A stretch of DNA of 64,000 nucleotides from Apteryx mantelli (taxonomy: Eukaryota; Chordata; Aves; Apterygiformes; Apterygidae): NCBI RefSeq assembly GCF_036417845.1, contig NC_089980.1:59270501-59334500 (forward strand), written 5' to 3'. Every line of letters starts with the position of its first letter. The first letter of the stretch is position 1. Shown one piece after another: positions 39,315 to 50,703 of the stretch. The notes beneath the pieces were generated by a model. It ran no database searches. It worked only from the letters and a program-made list of their open reading frames with translations, and was not told the DNA's origin. Both the position numbers and the translations under genes were made by a program.

Positions 39315-39332
39315 GGGGGGGGGGGGGGGGGG
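39315..39332. repeat. G18 homopolymer, G-quadruplex candidate
   Basis: Eighteen consecutive G are followed by further GGGGG runs to about 39346, on the + strand upstream of the RPS6KA2 start. Length polymorphism or sequencing error is likely here. Confidence 0.85.
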
Positions 39333-39897
39333 ATGGGGGTGGGGGTGCTCGGCGCTGCGGGGCGGGGCGGCCCCCGCGGCGCAGCACCGCCCTCGCCGCG
39401 CCCTCAGGAGAGGTGGCCTCTCTCCCGCGCCCGCGGTGGGATATTTGAGGGGGAGAGGTGGGTACGAGCCGGGTAGTGCCGGCGGGGCGGCTCGGCTGGG
39501 CCTGGCCGGGCCCCGCGGGTCGCGGCTCGCCGCGGCCGGCCGCTGCCACGGCGCTGCCGCCCGGCGCCGTTGCTATAGCAGCGCCCGCCGCATCCTCGCG
39601 CTCAACTTTCGCCCCTCGTTTGAAAGCGAAGGAGGGCGGCGGGAACGGGGACGTGCGGCTCCGGGAGTGCGCGGCGGCGGCGGCTCGGCTCGGCTTGGCT
39701 GCGGGAGCGGCGCCCTCCGCGCCGGGCTCCCCCGGTCTTGGCAGCCACGCAGGGAGCCATTTTGCCGAGCGGGCGGAGGGTCCTGGGGCGGGGGGGTCCC
39801 CGCGCACCTCCGCGTCCCTCTCTCTTTTCCCTCTGTAACCTGCGCGCTCTTGCTCTATTTTATCTCGCTCCTCAGCTTCTGCCAGAAGTAGTCCAGC

Positions 39898-39960
39898 ATG
39901 CCGATTGCCCACTTACTGGAGCTATGGAAGAGGATCGAGGTGGAGCCCATGGAGACGGAG
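39898..39960 (+). CDS. RPS6KA2: RPS6KA2 first coding exon
   Basis: Twenty-one codons run from an ATG with an upstream in-frame stop to the donor GAG|GTGAGC. The N-terminal MPIA(H)L pattern is shared with the RSK family. It lies in the CpG island. Confidence 0.85.
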
Positions 39961-42900
39961 GTGAGCGGGGCCGGGCCGGGGAGGGGAGGGGGGCTGCCAG
40001 CCTCCCTTCCCGCGGGGAGAAATCGCCTCGGGGCTGTTTCAGATGTCATGAAATCGGGCGTAACTAGTGTCCCTCATCCCCTCCGGTAAATACCGGGAGC
40101 GGGGGCAGAGGCGAGGCCGAGACACCTGTTGTTCCCGAAGCCCGAGGTGGCTGCTGAAGCGCAGGGCGCCGCGGGGGTGCTCCGCGCCCTGCGGACGGGT
40201 GGCGCAGTCGGCAACGGCTCTAACGGCTCCGACGGCCCCGCTCCCAGGCACCGCTGCAGGGGCTGGTTGATGCCGGTTTCTTTCTAGACCTCTCCTTCTA
40301 ACGAGTTTGAATCGGAATTGTACTCGAGGGATTTGAGGCCGCTTTAAGCGATAGCATGTAAAACGGAGGGAAACCTGCAGAACAGACCGAGTAGAATTCA
40401 CTTAATATTTAAATGTAAGCCCATGTAATCTCTAATTTGAGGCTAGGATAGTTCTCTGGTCAACTAGGTTTGATTTTTTTTGGGGGGGGGGGGGCTGCTT
40501 CTCTCCTACTTAAACTACTAATCTTAAAATCAGATTAGATTTTAATTCTGAGCTTCCTTACATTTGTTCTAACATCAGCACAAAACTAGAGCATGTCAGA
40601 CCCTCTCTATTATGTCTAAGCACAAGACTATGCTTTCAGGATCATGCTGGAAACGCATAAGGCTGTAAGAACTAGCTGGCTACTGTATGATATAGGCTCA
40701 TTGTATTTGTCTTGTAGAGCTTTCATTATCTGCAATTTAAGATTCTCTTACTTATGTCAAGAAAAGTATCATCTTCTTGTCTTTGTACAAATAGAGACAC
40801 AGGGGGTTCCTGAGTAATTCTGGGGCTCTTGAGTAATGCAATAAAAATTATGTGGTTTTGGTCAATTATTTCCAGTACAAAGTACATTTTTGTAACGGGT
40901 GATGTAAACAGATGAGTGAAATCTGTGAGGTGTGGGGTTTTTGGGGTTTGTTTTTTAACATTAATTTTCACTTATGCTTAAAACTTTTGATTTGATCAGA
41001 GTTCTATTAAACTTTTTTTTTTTTTTTTAAATATAACTTAAACAGCCAGGTTACAGGGGACACAAACTTGTGTCTCAGAAAAGGAGTTGCTGAACTCTGG
41101 AAAAGGTTTCATTTCACAGCATTAATTTAAAGACATTAAAGATGACACAAAAGTTGGTACTGTAATGTATTATATCACTATAGCTCATTCTGGGTCTCTA
41201 CATCAGGAAGGAGCTTGGGGGACTTGGAAAGGTTTGTTGTGTAATTTACTTTTAAATGCTGTCACTTGCTCTGATTTGTGTAATGCAAGAAACCTGTGCT
41301 AACAAACATGCTATATCTAGGTAACAACATATTGTTTCTGACTGTTTAAACAGTTAGCTTATTCCTTATACAAGTCCCCTCACCAGGAAATTGACTGAAC
41401 AATATGCATCAGGTCCCTCTTCTGTAACACTATATTTATTGTAAACAGTTTTCTGCTGGAGAGCATGAAAATGATGCTTTCCTTTGCCAAAAAACAAAGT
41501 CTGCCTTTCCATTGAGCAGAGTATCTGAGTAAGTTGCATATGCATACTTGCTCTCTTTCTTCCTCCTTCCTTCTCTCCTAAAATCAGTTTCCACTTTGTG
41601 CCTGTCCAGTATTTTTCTTTCTGATCCAGACAGAAAACACTTAAGTCAGTGTTCTGATTGACCTGTCTGCCAGCAGCCCCTGGGAAAACCTCCCTGGATC
41701 ATAGGTGAAGCTTTCAGCTCTGCCCTGAAGCCCAGTGTCCATTGCTTGGGACAATAGCTTTCTATTGTCACCTCTCTTGTTGGCAGAGGAGAATTAGGCC
41801 TTTCTTCCAGTTAAACTGAAGAGAGGGTGTGGCTCTCCTTACCAAGTTTAACTGACCCTTTACAGAGCTGGTTAATAAGGTGTTTGATTTCTGCTCTTTC
41901 CACACACCCCCTGCCCCGTCCTGCTTTAAAGAATACTATAGTTACGAGCTACACAGTTGGTTCTGTCACTCTTGATGCAAGATTTCACTCTAAAAGAATT
42001 TAGAGAGGATTAAAGAATGATAGGTATAAACTTTTGGAGTTTAGATAGAGCACCATTTGTTCTTTGTATTTACTGCTATCTTTAAACATATTAAACATAT
42101 GTTATAACTTATAACCCTTTAAATCATGCTGTAGATAGAATTCCTAAAGCACTGTTTGCTCCAATTTAGTTTAGGTATATGAAATTAATTCAATTTCTTG
42201 TGGCCTGTTATCTGCAAAGACCATTCTTCTTTTCAAACAGTGATGACATTTGTTTTTTAACTAGGCTAAATGCAGCTTAAACACAAGTGAATGGACTACT
42301 TCTAGGGAGCTGTCATGGGCTCTGAATCTGTGTGGGATAAAATGTTTTCGTGATTGTCTGCAAGTTGTTCTTTTTCACTGAAGCTTTTCACAGTTGGTAG
42401 ATTAGTAGACAAGGAGGGAGACGGGTTTCTTTCTCTTACACATATGGACCTCCTCCTCTCCTGCCTTTAATGCCAAAAACCCTTTTAAAATAGATGCTTT
42501 TATGAGTGGCTGTGCATGACTCAGGTGAATGATTTGCAAATATTAAGGACAGCATTTATAGTAAATCAATTCCTCTGTAAGGAGTGCAGGGAGGGCGTGT
42601 TCTGTATTATATGTTCACAAGGAAAGATTAGAGCAAAATTCTACATCCTTCACCTGTTGACTCTGGAGGGCATTAATTGTGTCTGACAAGTAAGCAAGGA
42701 AATTGGGACACTTAATGGCTCTGGAATTCCTCTGTGCTTGGGCAAAGTTATTGATCCCTCTCAATTTGGATGGATGGGTAGTGAATTACAGCCTTGGGAA
42801 TATTTCCTGAAGGAAGGGCTACAGGATCAAGCTTGAAGTAATCTTTCTACCCCTTTCCCAAATGGTTCACAACTTAGTAGATTTCAGTTGAGCACCCATT

Positions 42901-43514
42901 AAAATTACAGTGTCTGAAAAGGGAGTTGAGTGTTTGGAAAATCTGGCCTGAAGTATACATATATTCTCTTTTCCTCAACAAGAAATGTTGTTCCAATTCT
43001 TCATTTAGTTTATTCATGAATAATCTTGTTTCATTTGTTCTTGTGCAATTTCTATTGACAAACATGATTTTGACTATTCATCAGCAATTTTGTGTAATAG
43101 TACTCTTTCTTCTATGTGCTCTTTCTTTAAAGAAACTGTTTCTTTTAGCAGATGAAAAGTAAATGCAAATTTTTAAGCCGCTAACAACTGAATAAAAGTC
43201 ATGTACTGATTCAGCAAATAGTGTATAGCTTTGTCTTAGTTTCATATCTATTAGAGAAAGCAGATATTCCTAAATTCAAAGGTTGTAACCTGCACTAAGT
43301 GTGAATAATTAAACATGCCTACTGCAGTAGTGCAAGTCTGGAGTGACTTTATTGACTAAAAGTAAACTGATTCCATTTTGCACTAGAATTTGGGTTGGAA
43401 CTCTATTTGTTCTAATAAACTATATTTATGAGATGTTTTTTCCCCTCTTTTCTCTTCTGTGTTCACTAGCCTGTGGTGGAAGATGCTACCCTGGATGAAG
43501 AACCTATAAAAGAG
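39898..43514 (+). CDS. RPS6KA2: Ribosomal S6 kinase alpha-2 (RSK3), N-terminal two exons
   Basis: RSK3 is a cytosolic and nuclear Ser/Thr kinase activated by ERK and PDK1, with two kinase domains; only its N-terminal tail is in the window. Exon 1 (39898-39960) encodes 21 residues starting MPIAHLLELWKRIEVEP. Exon 2 (43470-43514) encodes PVVEDATLDEEPIKE. Both are phase 0, with donors GTGAGC and GTAAAT. RSK1 and RSK2 start MPLAQL and have an acidic tail ending in a KE dipeptide before the segment leading to the N-kinase; this is the same layout. The start is fixed by an in-frame TAG at 39889-39891 and has A at -3. The RNASET2 neighbour on the same strand points to RPS6KA2 rather than RPS6KA1 or RPS6KA3. 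The next exon was not found by 64000. Another first exon, for a different N-terminus, may exist outside the window. Confidence 0.85.
39961..43469 (+). other. RPS6KA2: RPS6KA2 intron 1
   Basis: A GT-AG intron of about 3.5 kb. Its first 300 bp are still CpG-rich. A T8-G13 run lies at 40474-40494 and a long T run near 41012-41029. No gene or known repeat was seen in the rest. Confidence 0.8.
40474..40494. repeat. T8-G13 homopolymer junction
   Basis: Eight T are followed directly by thirteen G in intron 1. Confidence 0.9.
43470..43514 (+). CDS. RPS6KA2: RPS6KA2 second coding exon
   Basis: A 45-nt exon follows the acceptor TTCACTAG and precedes the donor GTAAAT. Its 15 residues are strongly acidic and end in IKE, matching the exon end KE seen in RSK paralogs. 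The pyrimidine-rich tract before the acceptor supports splicing. It is short, and recognition relies on phase and the family pattern. Confidence 0.8.
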
Positions 43515-45860
43515 GTAAATCTATGCGTAATCTATGTATTTGTTAATCACTTTCTAATATTTGTGTGATGATAATATCTTCTCCCTTTATGGAAATAAAA
43601 TGTCTCTAGCGCTTCTTTCCACATGCTTCAAGCCCTGAAGATGCAAAAAGAACCTGCTTTTTTGGTCTCTTATTACACTGTCAAGTTAAAAATCAAAAAT
43701 GGAGTTGTTCAGCTGGAGGTTAGGGAACTTTGTTTTACAGGTATTACTCTTCTACTGATAGTTTTCCAAGAAAAAATAGAAAACTTTTCTAGGCCTTTAC
43801 TTTTGCTGTAGAGAAGACCGTGTAATGGCCTCAGAAAGAGTAGTGGTCATCATAAAAATGCTTGCATAAGTAGCAGTGAATTGTACCTGATGAATTAACC
43901 TTAAATACTATAAGATTTTGAATTCTTTCCTGTTCATTCACTAGACTGAGTTAACTTTCTTGCAAGTCTAATTGATTATTATTGTAGCATTTTACTATTG
44001 TGCTAATTTTCTAAAAGAATAGAAGAAAAACGGTTTTTGCCTCAAAGAGCTTAAATGCCAAATAGAAGAGATAGAAGGCAGTATGATGATCCAAACCACG
44101 TAAGAACAAAAACATTAATTATGATGGGGCTGAGGGTGAAACTTGTCTTGATTACAGAAATGGCTGCTGCTGACTACAGGTGTCGGTAAAAGGTAGTGCT
44201 GCTGATGGTTTGAGGGGAGTAAGCAATCTCCAGTACCTTAGCAAAATGGACTTGAAACTTGCTCCTGTGCCCCCTTGCCAGATGTTTCATACACATTTGG
44301 GGTGTTCACTTCTGAAAATTGGGAAGCTGCTTGGGAACCACCCTTTTTCTTAATGACAGATCACAGTGGTCCCTCTTAAAATAACATTGTGCTGGATAAG
44401 CTGCTGCTGGGCTTCTTCTAATGTTGACATGGTGTAACGGTACTTGAAAGCTCACTGGAGACTTTCTTTTCTTGAAAAGTGAAGGAAACTGCAGCTCTCC
44501 TTGGGCCTGAAGGGAGGCTGCAGACTGATGTGATTCTGATCCATAAATTACTATTTCTCACAGAGAGGGTTTGAAGCGGTAAACAGGAGATCTTATCAAT
44601 TGTTAAAATTTGTGCTGGGAGAGTGCTTCAAAAGAAATTATTTTTTGACTAAATTGCCACCTTTTAACATGCTAAGTTTCCCAGTATCTCTTATTCCTTA
44701 AAATTTCCTGTTTTATCTTTGCCATGTTTGGTTTTCAGTGATGGATAAGTTTTCATTACTTTCTGTTATCTTAAAGGAATAGTTTTAACCCCCTAATGAT
44801 GGAAAGTGGGGAAAAAGTCTTAGGTTTGAGCTCTGAAATGGACACAACTTCCAAAGGCAAGCTTCCCCCTCCTCCCCCCTGCCCCCTTTCTATTCTTAAA
44901 AAGATATCAACAAATTACTATTCAAATGGCTTGGGACTGAAATTAAGTGCATGTCACCAGGCTTATCACTTTATTCTTTGAGAATGTTGCTAAGTCTGAA
45001 TTTGTTTTGTGGGCTACTGGATTTAGGTGGATTTTCTTATTTTTGTTTGCAAAGATTAGCCTTCATTTCCTAAATGAGTTTAACCTGGTTAACTTTCATT
45101 AAGGATATGTCATATAATTCTGAAGCTTTAATTTTTGCAGAAAATGTGTTGTATGTAATTCTCATTACTACTTAGATGCCTCAGTCCTACATTCCCTCAT
45201 TTTTGGATGTATTTACTGCTTTGTCTGTTATAGTTTGCTCTTTAGTATCTGAAATTACCTCCAGCTTTTTGTACTTCTGCTGCTGCCTCAACAAGGCAAT
45301 TTCAGTGTCTGTATTCCAAATGGGAGGGGTGTACTTATGTCTGACCAAGCAATAACCTGCTGTAATTGTACATTATAAAACATGCGCCACTAACAAATCA
45401 TCATTGATAGTGAAATATCAATGTCCAACGTAAAAGTGCCCTGGCATGTCACTTGAAACTTTCCCAAATGTATTCTCACTACAGAGGTTCAACAGACAAA
45501 TACAATAAGAAAAACTGATTTTCACCCTTACTCTGCTGCATTGTGGTATTTCAGCTTTTGCCTGGCTTGGTCAGCAGCAGCCACCACTTTATTTCTATGA
45601 AGCTTGCTTGTAGCTGTAGTAGTCTTGTAGAAAAGGACTGTGGGATTTTGGAGGGATGTCTGTGTGTTTTGTTTTTTGGTGGTGGCTATGCTGTGCCCAA
45701 ACCCAAAGCCGATTTTATCAGGAAACATTAACATTAGCAGCATTCAGAAGCTTACTATGTTGAGTAATTGTAGCGAGGAGAGCACGAAAACCTTCCACAG
45801 CAGTGAAAACTTGGTTTGTTACTCTAGTGTTACTGTTATCATGCTGATGATGGATATACT
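43515..45860 (+). other. RPS6KA2: RPS6KA2 intron 2, proximal part
   Basis: AT-rich intronic DNA up to the CR1 element. No exon, RNA gene or repeat was recognised. Confidence 0.6.
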
Positions 45861-48400
45861 CATAGCATAGAAGACCTGAGGCTGGAAGGGATCTCTGGAG
45901 ATTGTCTGGTCCAACCCCCCTGTTCAGAGCCAGGTCAGCTACAGCAGGTTGCTCAGAACTGTTTCCACTCAGGTTTTGAATATCTACAAAGATGGAGACT
46001 GCACAACCTCTCTGGACAACCTGTTCCAGTGTTCAGTCACCCTCACAGTGTAGAAAAAGGCTTTTCTGATGTTTAGATGGAATTTCCTGTGTTTCAGTGT
46101 GTGCCCCTTGCCTCTTGTTCTGTCACTGAGCACCACTGAGAAGAGTCTGGCTCCAGCTTCTTTACAGGCCCACATCAGATATTTCTAAACATTGATCAGA
46201 TTCCCCCGAGCCTTCTGTTTTCCAGGCGAAACAATCCCGGCTGTCTCAGCCTCCCCCTTCTATGTCAGATGCTTCTATCCCTTAATCATCTTCACTGTAC
46301 TTGCTCCAGTATGTACGTCTTTCTCTTGTATGGCTGAGCCCAGAACTGGGACCAGTGCTCCAGATGTAGTCTCCCCAATGATGAGTAGAGGGGAAGGATC
46401 ACTTTCCTAGACCTGCTGGCAATGCTCTTCCAAGTGCAGTCCAGGATGCTGTTGGTTTTCTCTGCTGTGAGGGTGCATTGCAGGCCAGTGTTCAACTTAC
46501 TGTCCCCCAGGTCCTTTTCTGCAAAGCTGCTCTCCAGCTGGTCAGCTCCCAGCCTGTATTGGTGCATGGGGTTATTCCTACCCAGGTACAGGACTCTTAC
46601 ACTTCCTTTTGCTGAACTTCATGAGGTTCCTGTTGGCCCACTTCTCCAGTCTTTTGAGGTCCCTCTGAATGGCAGTGCAACCATCAGGTGTATCAGCCAC
46701 TCCTCCAGGTTTTTGTATTGTCTGTAAACTTGCTGAGGGTGCACTCTGTCCTGTCATTCAGCTCGTTAGTGATGAGGTAAACAAGATTGACCCCAGTATC
46801 AACCTGCGGGGGATGCCACTAGTGATTTGCCTCCAGCTGGACTTCATGCTGCTGATCAAAACCCTCTAAGCCTGGCCGTTCAGCCAGTTTTCGGTCCACC
46901 TCACTGACCACTTATCTAGTCCATACTTCATCAGCTTGTCTGGTGTGTGGATATTATGGGAGACAGTGTGACAAGCCTTGCTAAAGTTGACCATATACAC
47001 TGTTCCCCCCCGCCCTTATCCACCAAGCCCATCATCTCATCATTGAAGGTTATCAGGTTAGTTAAGCATGATTTTCCCCTTTGCAAATCTACACTGTCTA
47101 TTCCTAATCGCCTTCTTGTCCTTCATATGCCTGAAAATGTTTTCCATGAGGATTAGGTGCTCAATCACCTTCCCAGGGATTGAAGTGAGGCTGACTGGCC
47201 TGTAGTTCCCTGGACCCACCTTCTTGCCCCTCTTGAAGATAGGAGTGACTTTTGATTTCTTCCAGTCCTCAGGAGCCTCCTCGGTCACCACGACCTTTCA
47301 AAGATGATTGAGAGTGGCCTTGCAATGACATTGGCAGCTTCCTCAGCGCTTGCAGGTGCATCCGATCAGGTCCCATGGACTTCTGTATGCCCAATTTGTT
47401 TAAGTGTTCCTTAAGCTGCTCTTCCTTCACCAAGAGTAAGTTTTCCTTGCTCCAGACTTTTCCCCTGGTCTTGGGGGCCTGGGATTCCTGAAGGCTGGTC
47501 TTACCAAATAAGACTGAGATGAAGAAGGCATCGAGTACCTCTGCCTTTTCTGTGTCTGTTGTCATCAGGCCCTCTGCCTCATTCAGCAGTGGGCCCACAT
47601 ATTCCCTAGACTTGTTGTGGCTGATACGCCTGCAGAAGCCCTTCTTGATGCCCTTTGCATTCCTTGCCAGATTCAACTGCAGGTGGACTTTGGCTTTCCA
47701 AACACCATCCCTGCATGCTAGGATGGTTGTTCTGTTTTTCTCCTGGTCAGCTATCTGTGCTTCTACTTCTTTTACACTTTATTTTAATGTTTGAATTTAA
47801 TCAGGAGCTCCTTGTTCATCCCTGCTGGCCTCCTGTTGTCTTTGCTTGATTTTCTGCTTGTTGGGATGGACCATTCTTGCACTTGGAGGAGCTTATCCTT
47901 GAAACGAGTTCTCTTGGACCCCTCTTCTCTCCAGGACAGTCTTCCATGGGATTCTTCCAAGCAGATCCCTGAACAGGCCAAAGTCTGCTCTTCTGAAGCC
48001 ATGGGTTGCAATCCTGCTTTTTGTTCCCTCCTTGCAGGATTCTGAACTGCACCATCTCATGGTCGCTGTAGTCAAGACTGCCCCTGCCCTTCACATCCCT
48101 GACCAGTTCTTCCTTATTTGTAAAGATCAGGTCCAGCAGAGCATGTCCTCTCATTGACTCCTCAGTCACCTGTGTTATGAAATTGTCAATGCACTCCAGA
48201 AACCTGGATTGCTTGTGCCATGTTGTATTTAACCACCCTGGGATTTGCTGAAGGGAGGAAAAGTCCCACGTGAGGACTAGGGCCTGTGAACATGAGGCGG
48301 CTTCTACTTGTGTGAAGATGTCATCTTCTTCTTCCTGATCAGGCTGTCTGTAGCAGACACCCACCACAACATCAAAGCAGATCTGTGCTAATGCAACACT
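45861..48400 (-). mobile_element. 5'-truncated CR1 LINE, copy 1
   Basis: Read on the - strand, this is a CR1 non-LTR retrotransposon. An endonuclease remnant (48367 to 47816) contains VGVCYRQPDQEEE, LLDLIFTN and YSDHEMVQF. The linker (47676 to 47269) contains KSMGPD. The reverse transcriptase begins at 47291 with VTPIFKRGKK and YRPVSLTSIPGKVIE and continues in broken frames to about 46400. The CR1 3' region reaches 45861, where CATAG motifs recall the terminal 8-bp repeats. The 5' end near 48400 is approximate; the N-terminal part of the endonuclease and ORF1 are missing. It is antisense to RPS6KA2. Confidence 0.93.
46400..48370 (-). pseudogene. CR1 ORF2 remnant (endonuclease-reverse transcriptase)
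   Basis: The reading frame is interrupted by several frameshifts and stops, so no full ORF2 protein is possible. At 46718-46729 the reverse-transcriptase catalytic box, FADD in active CR1, reads FTDN, so one of the two metal-binding aspartates is lost. Neighbouring family segments, such as LEKWANRNLMKF, are still readable. This is a dead copy. Confidence 0.85.
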
Positions 48401-49860
48401 GACCTGTCAGTAACAGCCTTTCTTCTGTGATGCTGAAGTAGTATTCAACTATGGAGACCATGAAAAATGCTTTCAGACCATTTGTTGTGGTCATCACTAG
48501 GATTGTCTTGAAACAGCTTAACCGGTATGCATGAATACTAGAATTTCTGGTATATCACAGCATTTCTCAATGTCTGAAAAAAGCAGCTAACACAAATTAC
48601 GCAGATTGGAATATTCTGGTTTACCATTCAAAGAGATGCTTTCATTGCAATATTGGATGAGGCTACTATTTAAGTTTTTTGATAGTGCTTGGTGAACTTT
48701 CCCTGGTTGCTCCTGCTTCAATTGATTGAAGGTCTCAATACACCTAATATAAACTGTTCAATCCATTATGAAATCTATGGTGGTATTGTATGTCATGGAT
48801 GATTTTTAATATAGCTCCTAATGACTGCTTAGCCAAGCAAAAACTTCATGTCTCGGAGTGGTGAAGCTTGCAGGTCACAGGTTAGTATGTGTATTGAGGG
48901 TGTACAAAACACTTAACTGTGCAGTTTCTCTGCTGCTTCTTGAGAATTGGGTTTTTTTGGTTGTTGGGAATAATAAAACATGAGCGCTTTCCTTATGGCA
49001 GGAAGGTATTAAGCAGAATGGCTGCAATTTCTTGGTTATGTGTATTTGTATATATGTTTAAAAACTTGTTAAAAGCCTTTGATTGTAGGAACAGACTGAC
49101 CTTTCAGGAAAAAGCAAATAGGCTGATCATCAAATGAGTGGTATTGCACACAGTGTAGAAAAATATGGTTATGTAATATGATGCAAAAACTTGTTAAGGA
49201 TGAAAGCCTAGTTAAGATTGCTAGATAACAGCAGTATGTTTACTTAACATGATTTTTTTTTTTTTTCTTAACCTGGTTTCTCAGTTCTGAGCATCTGGGG
49301 GGTTTTTTTGTTGGTTTTTTTTTGAGGAAGAAAAAAAAGATTACAAAGTAATGAAAAACTGTTTTCTAATCAAGCAATGCATTATCACAGTAAATGACTC
49401 TGACTCCAGAGTCAGAGTATGCTACTCACCTCAAAAAACAGAGCCATACAAGTCTCTTAGGGATCGCTTGTTTCTTTCTCTAAATGTAGATAGTGAGTGG
49501 GCTCAAATGCAGGCCCTTACCTGATCACTGAAAACTGATGACCTTGCATGGACCCTTATGAAACTACACCGGTGACATGTTCAAGAAACAAATTAATGGC
49601 ACTTTCTCCTTCCCATAATTCTTCCTTGAGAAGAATTATGCAGGCAGCGTAAGCTGTTTTACCCTTAAGTGTTTTTTTTTTTTTTTGTGTGTGTGTTTTG
49701 ATTCTGAAGTACTTGGCTTTTATGAAGGATTTGGTAGATAACTTTGCAAATCAGAAAAGTTGATTGATTTTTGGAAATCGATTCTGTGAGTATTTGGGGA
49801 ATTTATCTATACTGTCTATTTTCTAACACTTCTCAGTTTTGAAGTAAGTAAATGCAGTTT
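48401..49860 (+). other. RPS6KA2: RPS6KA2 intron 2, between CR1 and LTR
   Basis: Intronic DNA with T runs near 49253 and 49672 and a 22-bp inverted repeat at 49397-49418. Nothing else was recognised. Confidence 0.6.
49397..49418. repeat. Perfect inverted repeat, 10-bp stem, 2-nt loop
   Basis: ACTCTGACTC is followed by CA and GAGTCAGAGT. Each arm carries an AP-1-like half core (TGACTC / GAGTCA). Confidence 0.8.
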
Positions 49861-50703
49861 GTTTTGTGTCGTGTGAAAGGGAGGGACGGAAGGCCCTTCC
49901 TTATCTTTGTAATTTACGTTTGCCTGCCAGAGCCCCTGTTTGAGGACTTTCCCTGGGTCAGTTTTGCAAAGTAAAAAGAATAAGATTTTATTAAAGCGAC
50001 AGATACGACAGGTTTGGAATTGCCATTGATAAATGCACTTGCTGCTACAAATTTTCTTTCTATGAGCTCAAACTAACAATTAAGCGCTTTCAATAATAAT
50101 ATATTTTCCCGGGTAACATCTGACGTTTGCCGGAGGCGCAAGTCTTACCAAAGAGGCGTCCCTGTTTGGGGGAGGGAGAAGGAGGCTCGCTCGTCAGCAA
50201 TCTCCAGTGAACAGGTCGGGGGTTCAGTTTTCTTCCCTTCCAAAAACTTTAGTGAGCTCTGTTTTAAAACTGTGTATAAAACTCTGTTTTATAGTTGCTG
50301 AAGGTGGGATGTGGAAGTGCGGCAGACATACTTCATTGGCCAGATTGCCATTTGCGCGGTTGTTGGGGGTATGCCCCCCTTATTTACATATCATTATGCA
50401 GCAAAGGGCGTGATTTTTAATATGGTAAGCAGGGATAACGAGGCTAGGGATACTATAGGTCAACAGTTAGTCTGTGAGCAGCAATTATTTTTTGGGATGC
50501 AACCCTTTGTGGTCAGGGGTGGACCGTGATACCTCCATATCGCTCCCTCCTCCGCCGTGCAGCTGGAACAAACTGTCTGGCCTTCACCAGCTAGCTTGTT
50601 ACTCATGTTGCAAAAGGGTGGTGTGCTTTGGCTGCCACGTACTGTTTTTCCCGTGTGCCCCCTTATCTTTCTCCCTGAATTCTCTCTTGTTCCCACAGTT
50701 TTG
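49861..50703 (-). mobile_element. Solo LTR with target duplication, 831 bp
   Basis: The LTR is 49867-50697, starting TGTGGGAACA and ending CACACGACA on the - strand. It is flanked by perfect 6-bp direct repeats GTTTTG at 49861-49866 and 50698-50703. On the - strand, TATAAAA (50287-50293) lies about 400 nt from the 5' end, and AATAAA (49987-49992) lies about 300 nt further on, leaving a U5 of about 120 nt. The interior has more CpG than the surrounding intron. The 6-bp duplication is typical of alpha- and betaretrovirus-type integrases. No internal retroviral sequence remains. The family is not identified, and it differs clearly from the 232-bp LTR at 36 kb. Confidence 0.85.
50287..50293 (-). 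promoter_or_regulatory. LTR TATA box
   Basis: TATAAAA is read on the - strand within the 831-bp solo LTR, antisense to RPS6KA2. Confidence 0.5.

Larger units (their letters stand above)
39268..40270 (+). promoter_or_regulatory. RPS6KA2: CpG island promoter of RPS6KA2
   Basis: There is an abrupt change from AT-rich flank to very GC- and CpG-rich sequence of about 1 kb, spanning the first coding exon. It holds an 18-G run (39315-39332), a GGGGCGGGGCGG Sp1-type box (39359-39370) and many CGG/GCC stretches, with no TATA box near the start codon. GTTGCTATAGCAGC at 39569-39582 resembles an RFX X-box half-palindrome. The polypyrimidine run ending CTCCTCAG at about 39875 could instead be a splice acceptor for an upstream noncoding exon. 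The transcription start cannot be fixed from sequence. Confidence 0.85.

Noticed and set aside
39145..39912. Long open frames on both strands (248 and 202 codons) in the CpG island
   Set aside because: They are low-complexity Gly/Ala/Arg/Pro translations of GC-rich DNA starting in a microsatellite. Only the 39898 frame has splice and family support.
46192..46727. + strand open frames, one repeated almost exactly at 60977-61195
   Set aside because: These are antisense readings of CR1 LINE sequence; the repetition comes from the two CR1 copies.
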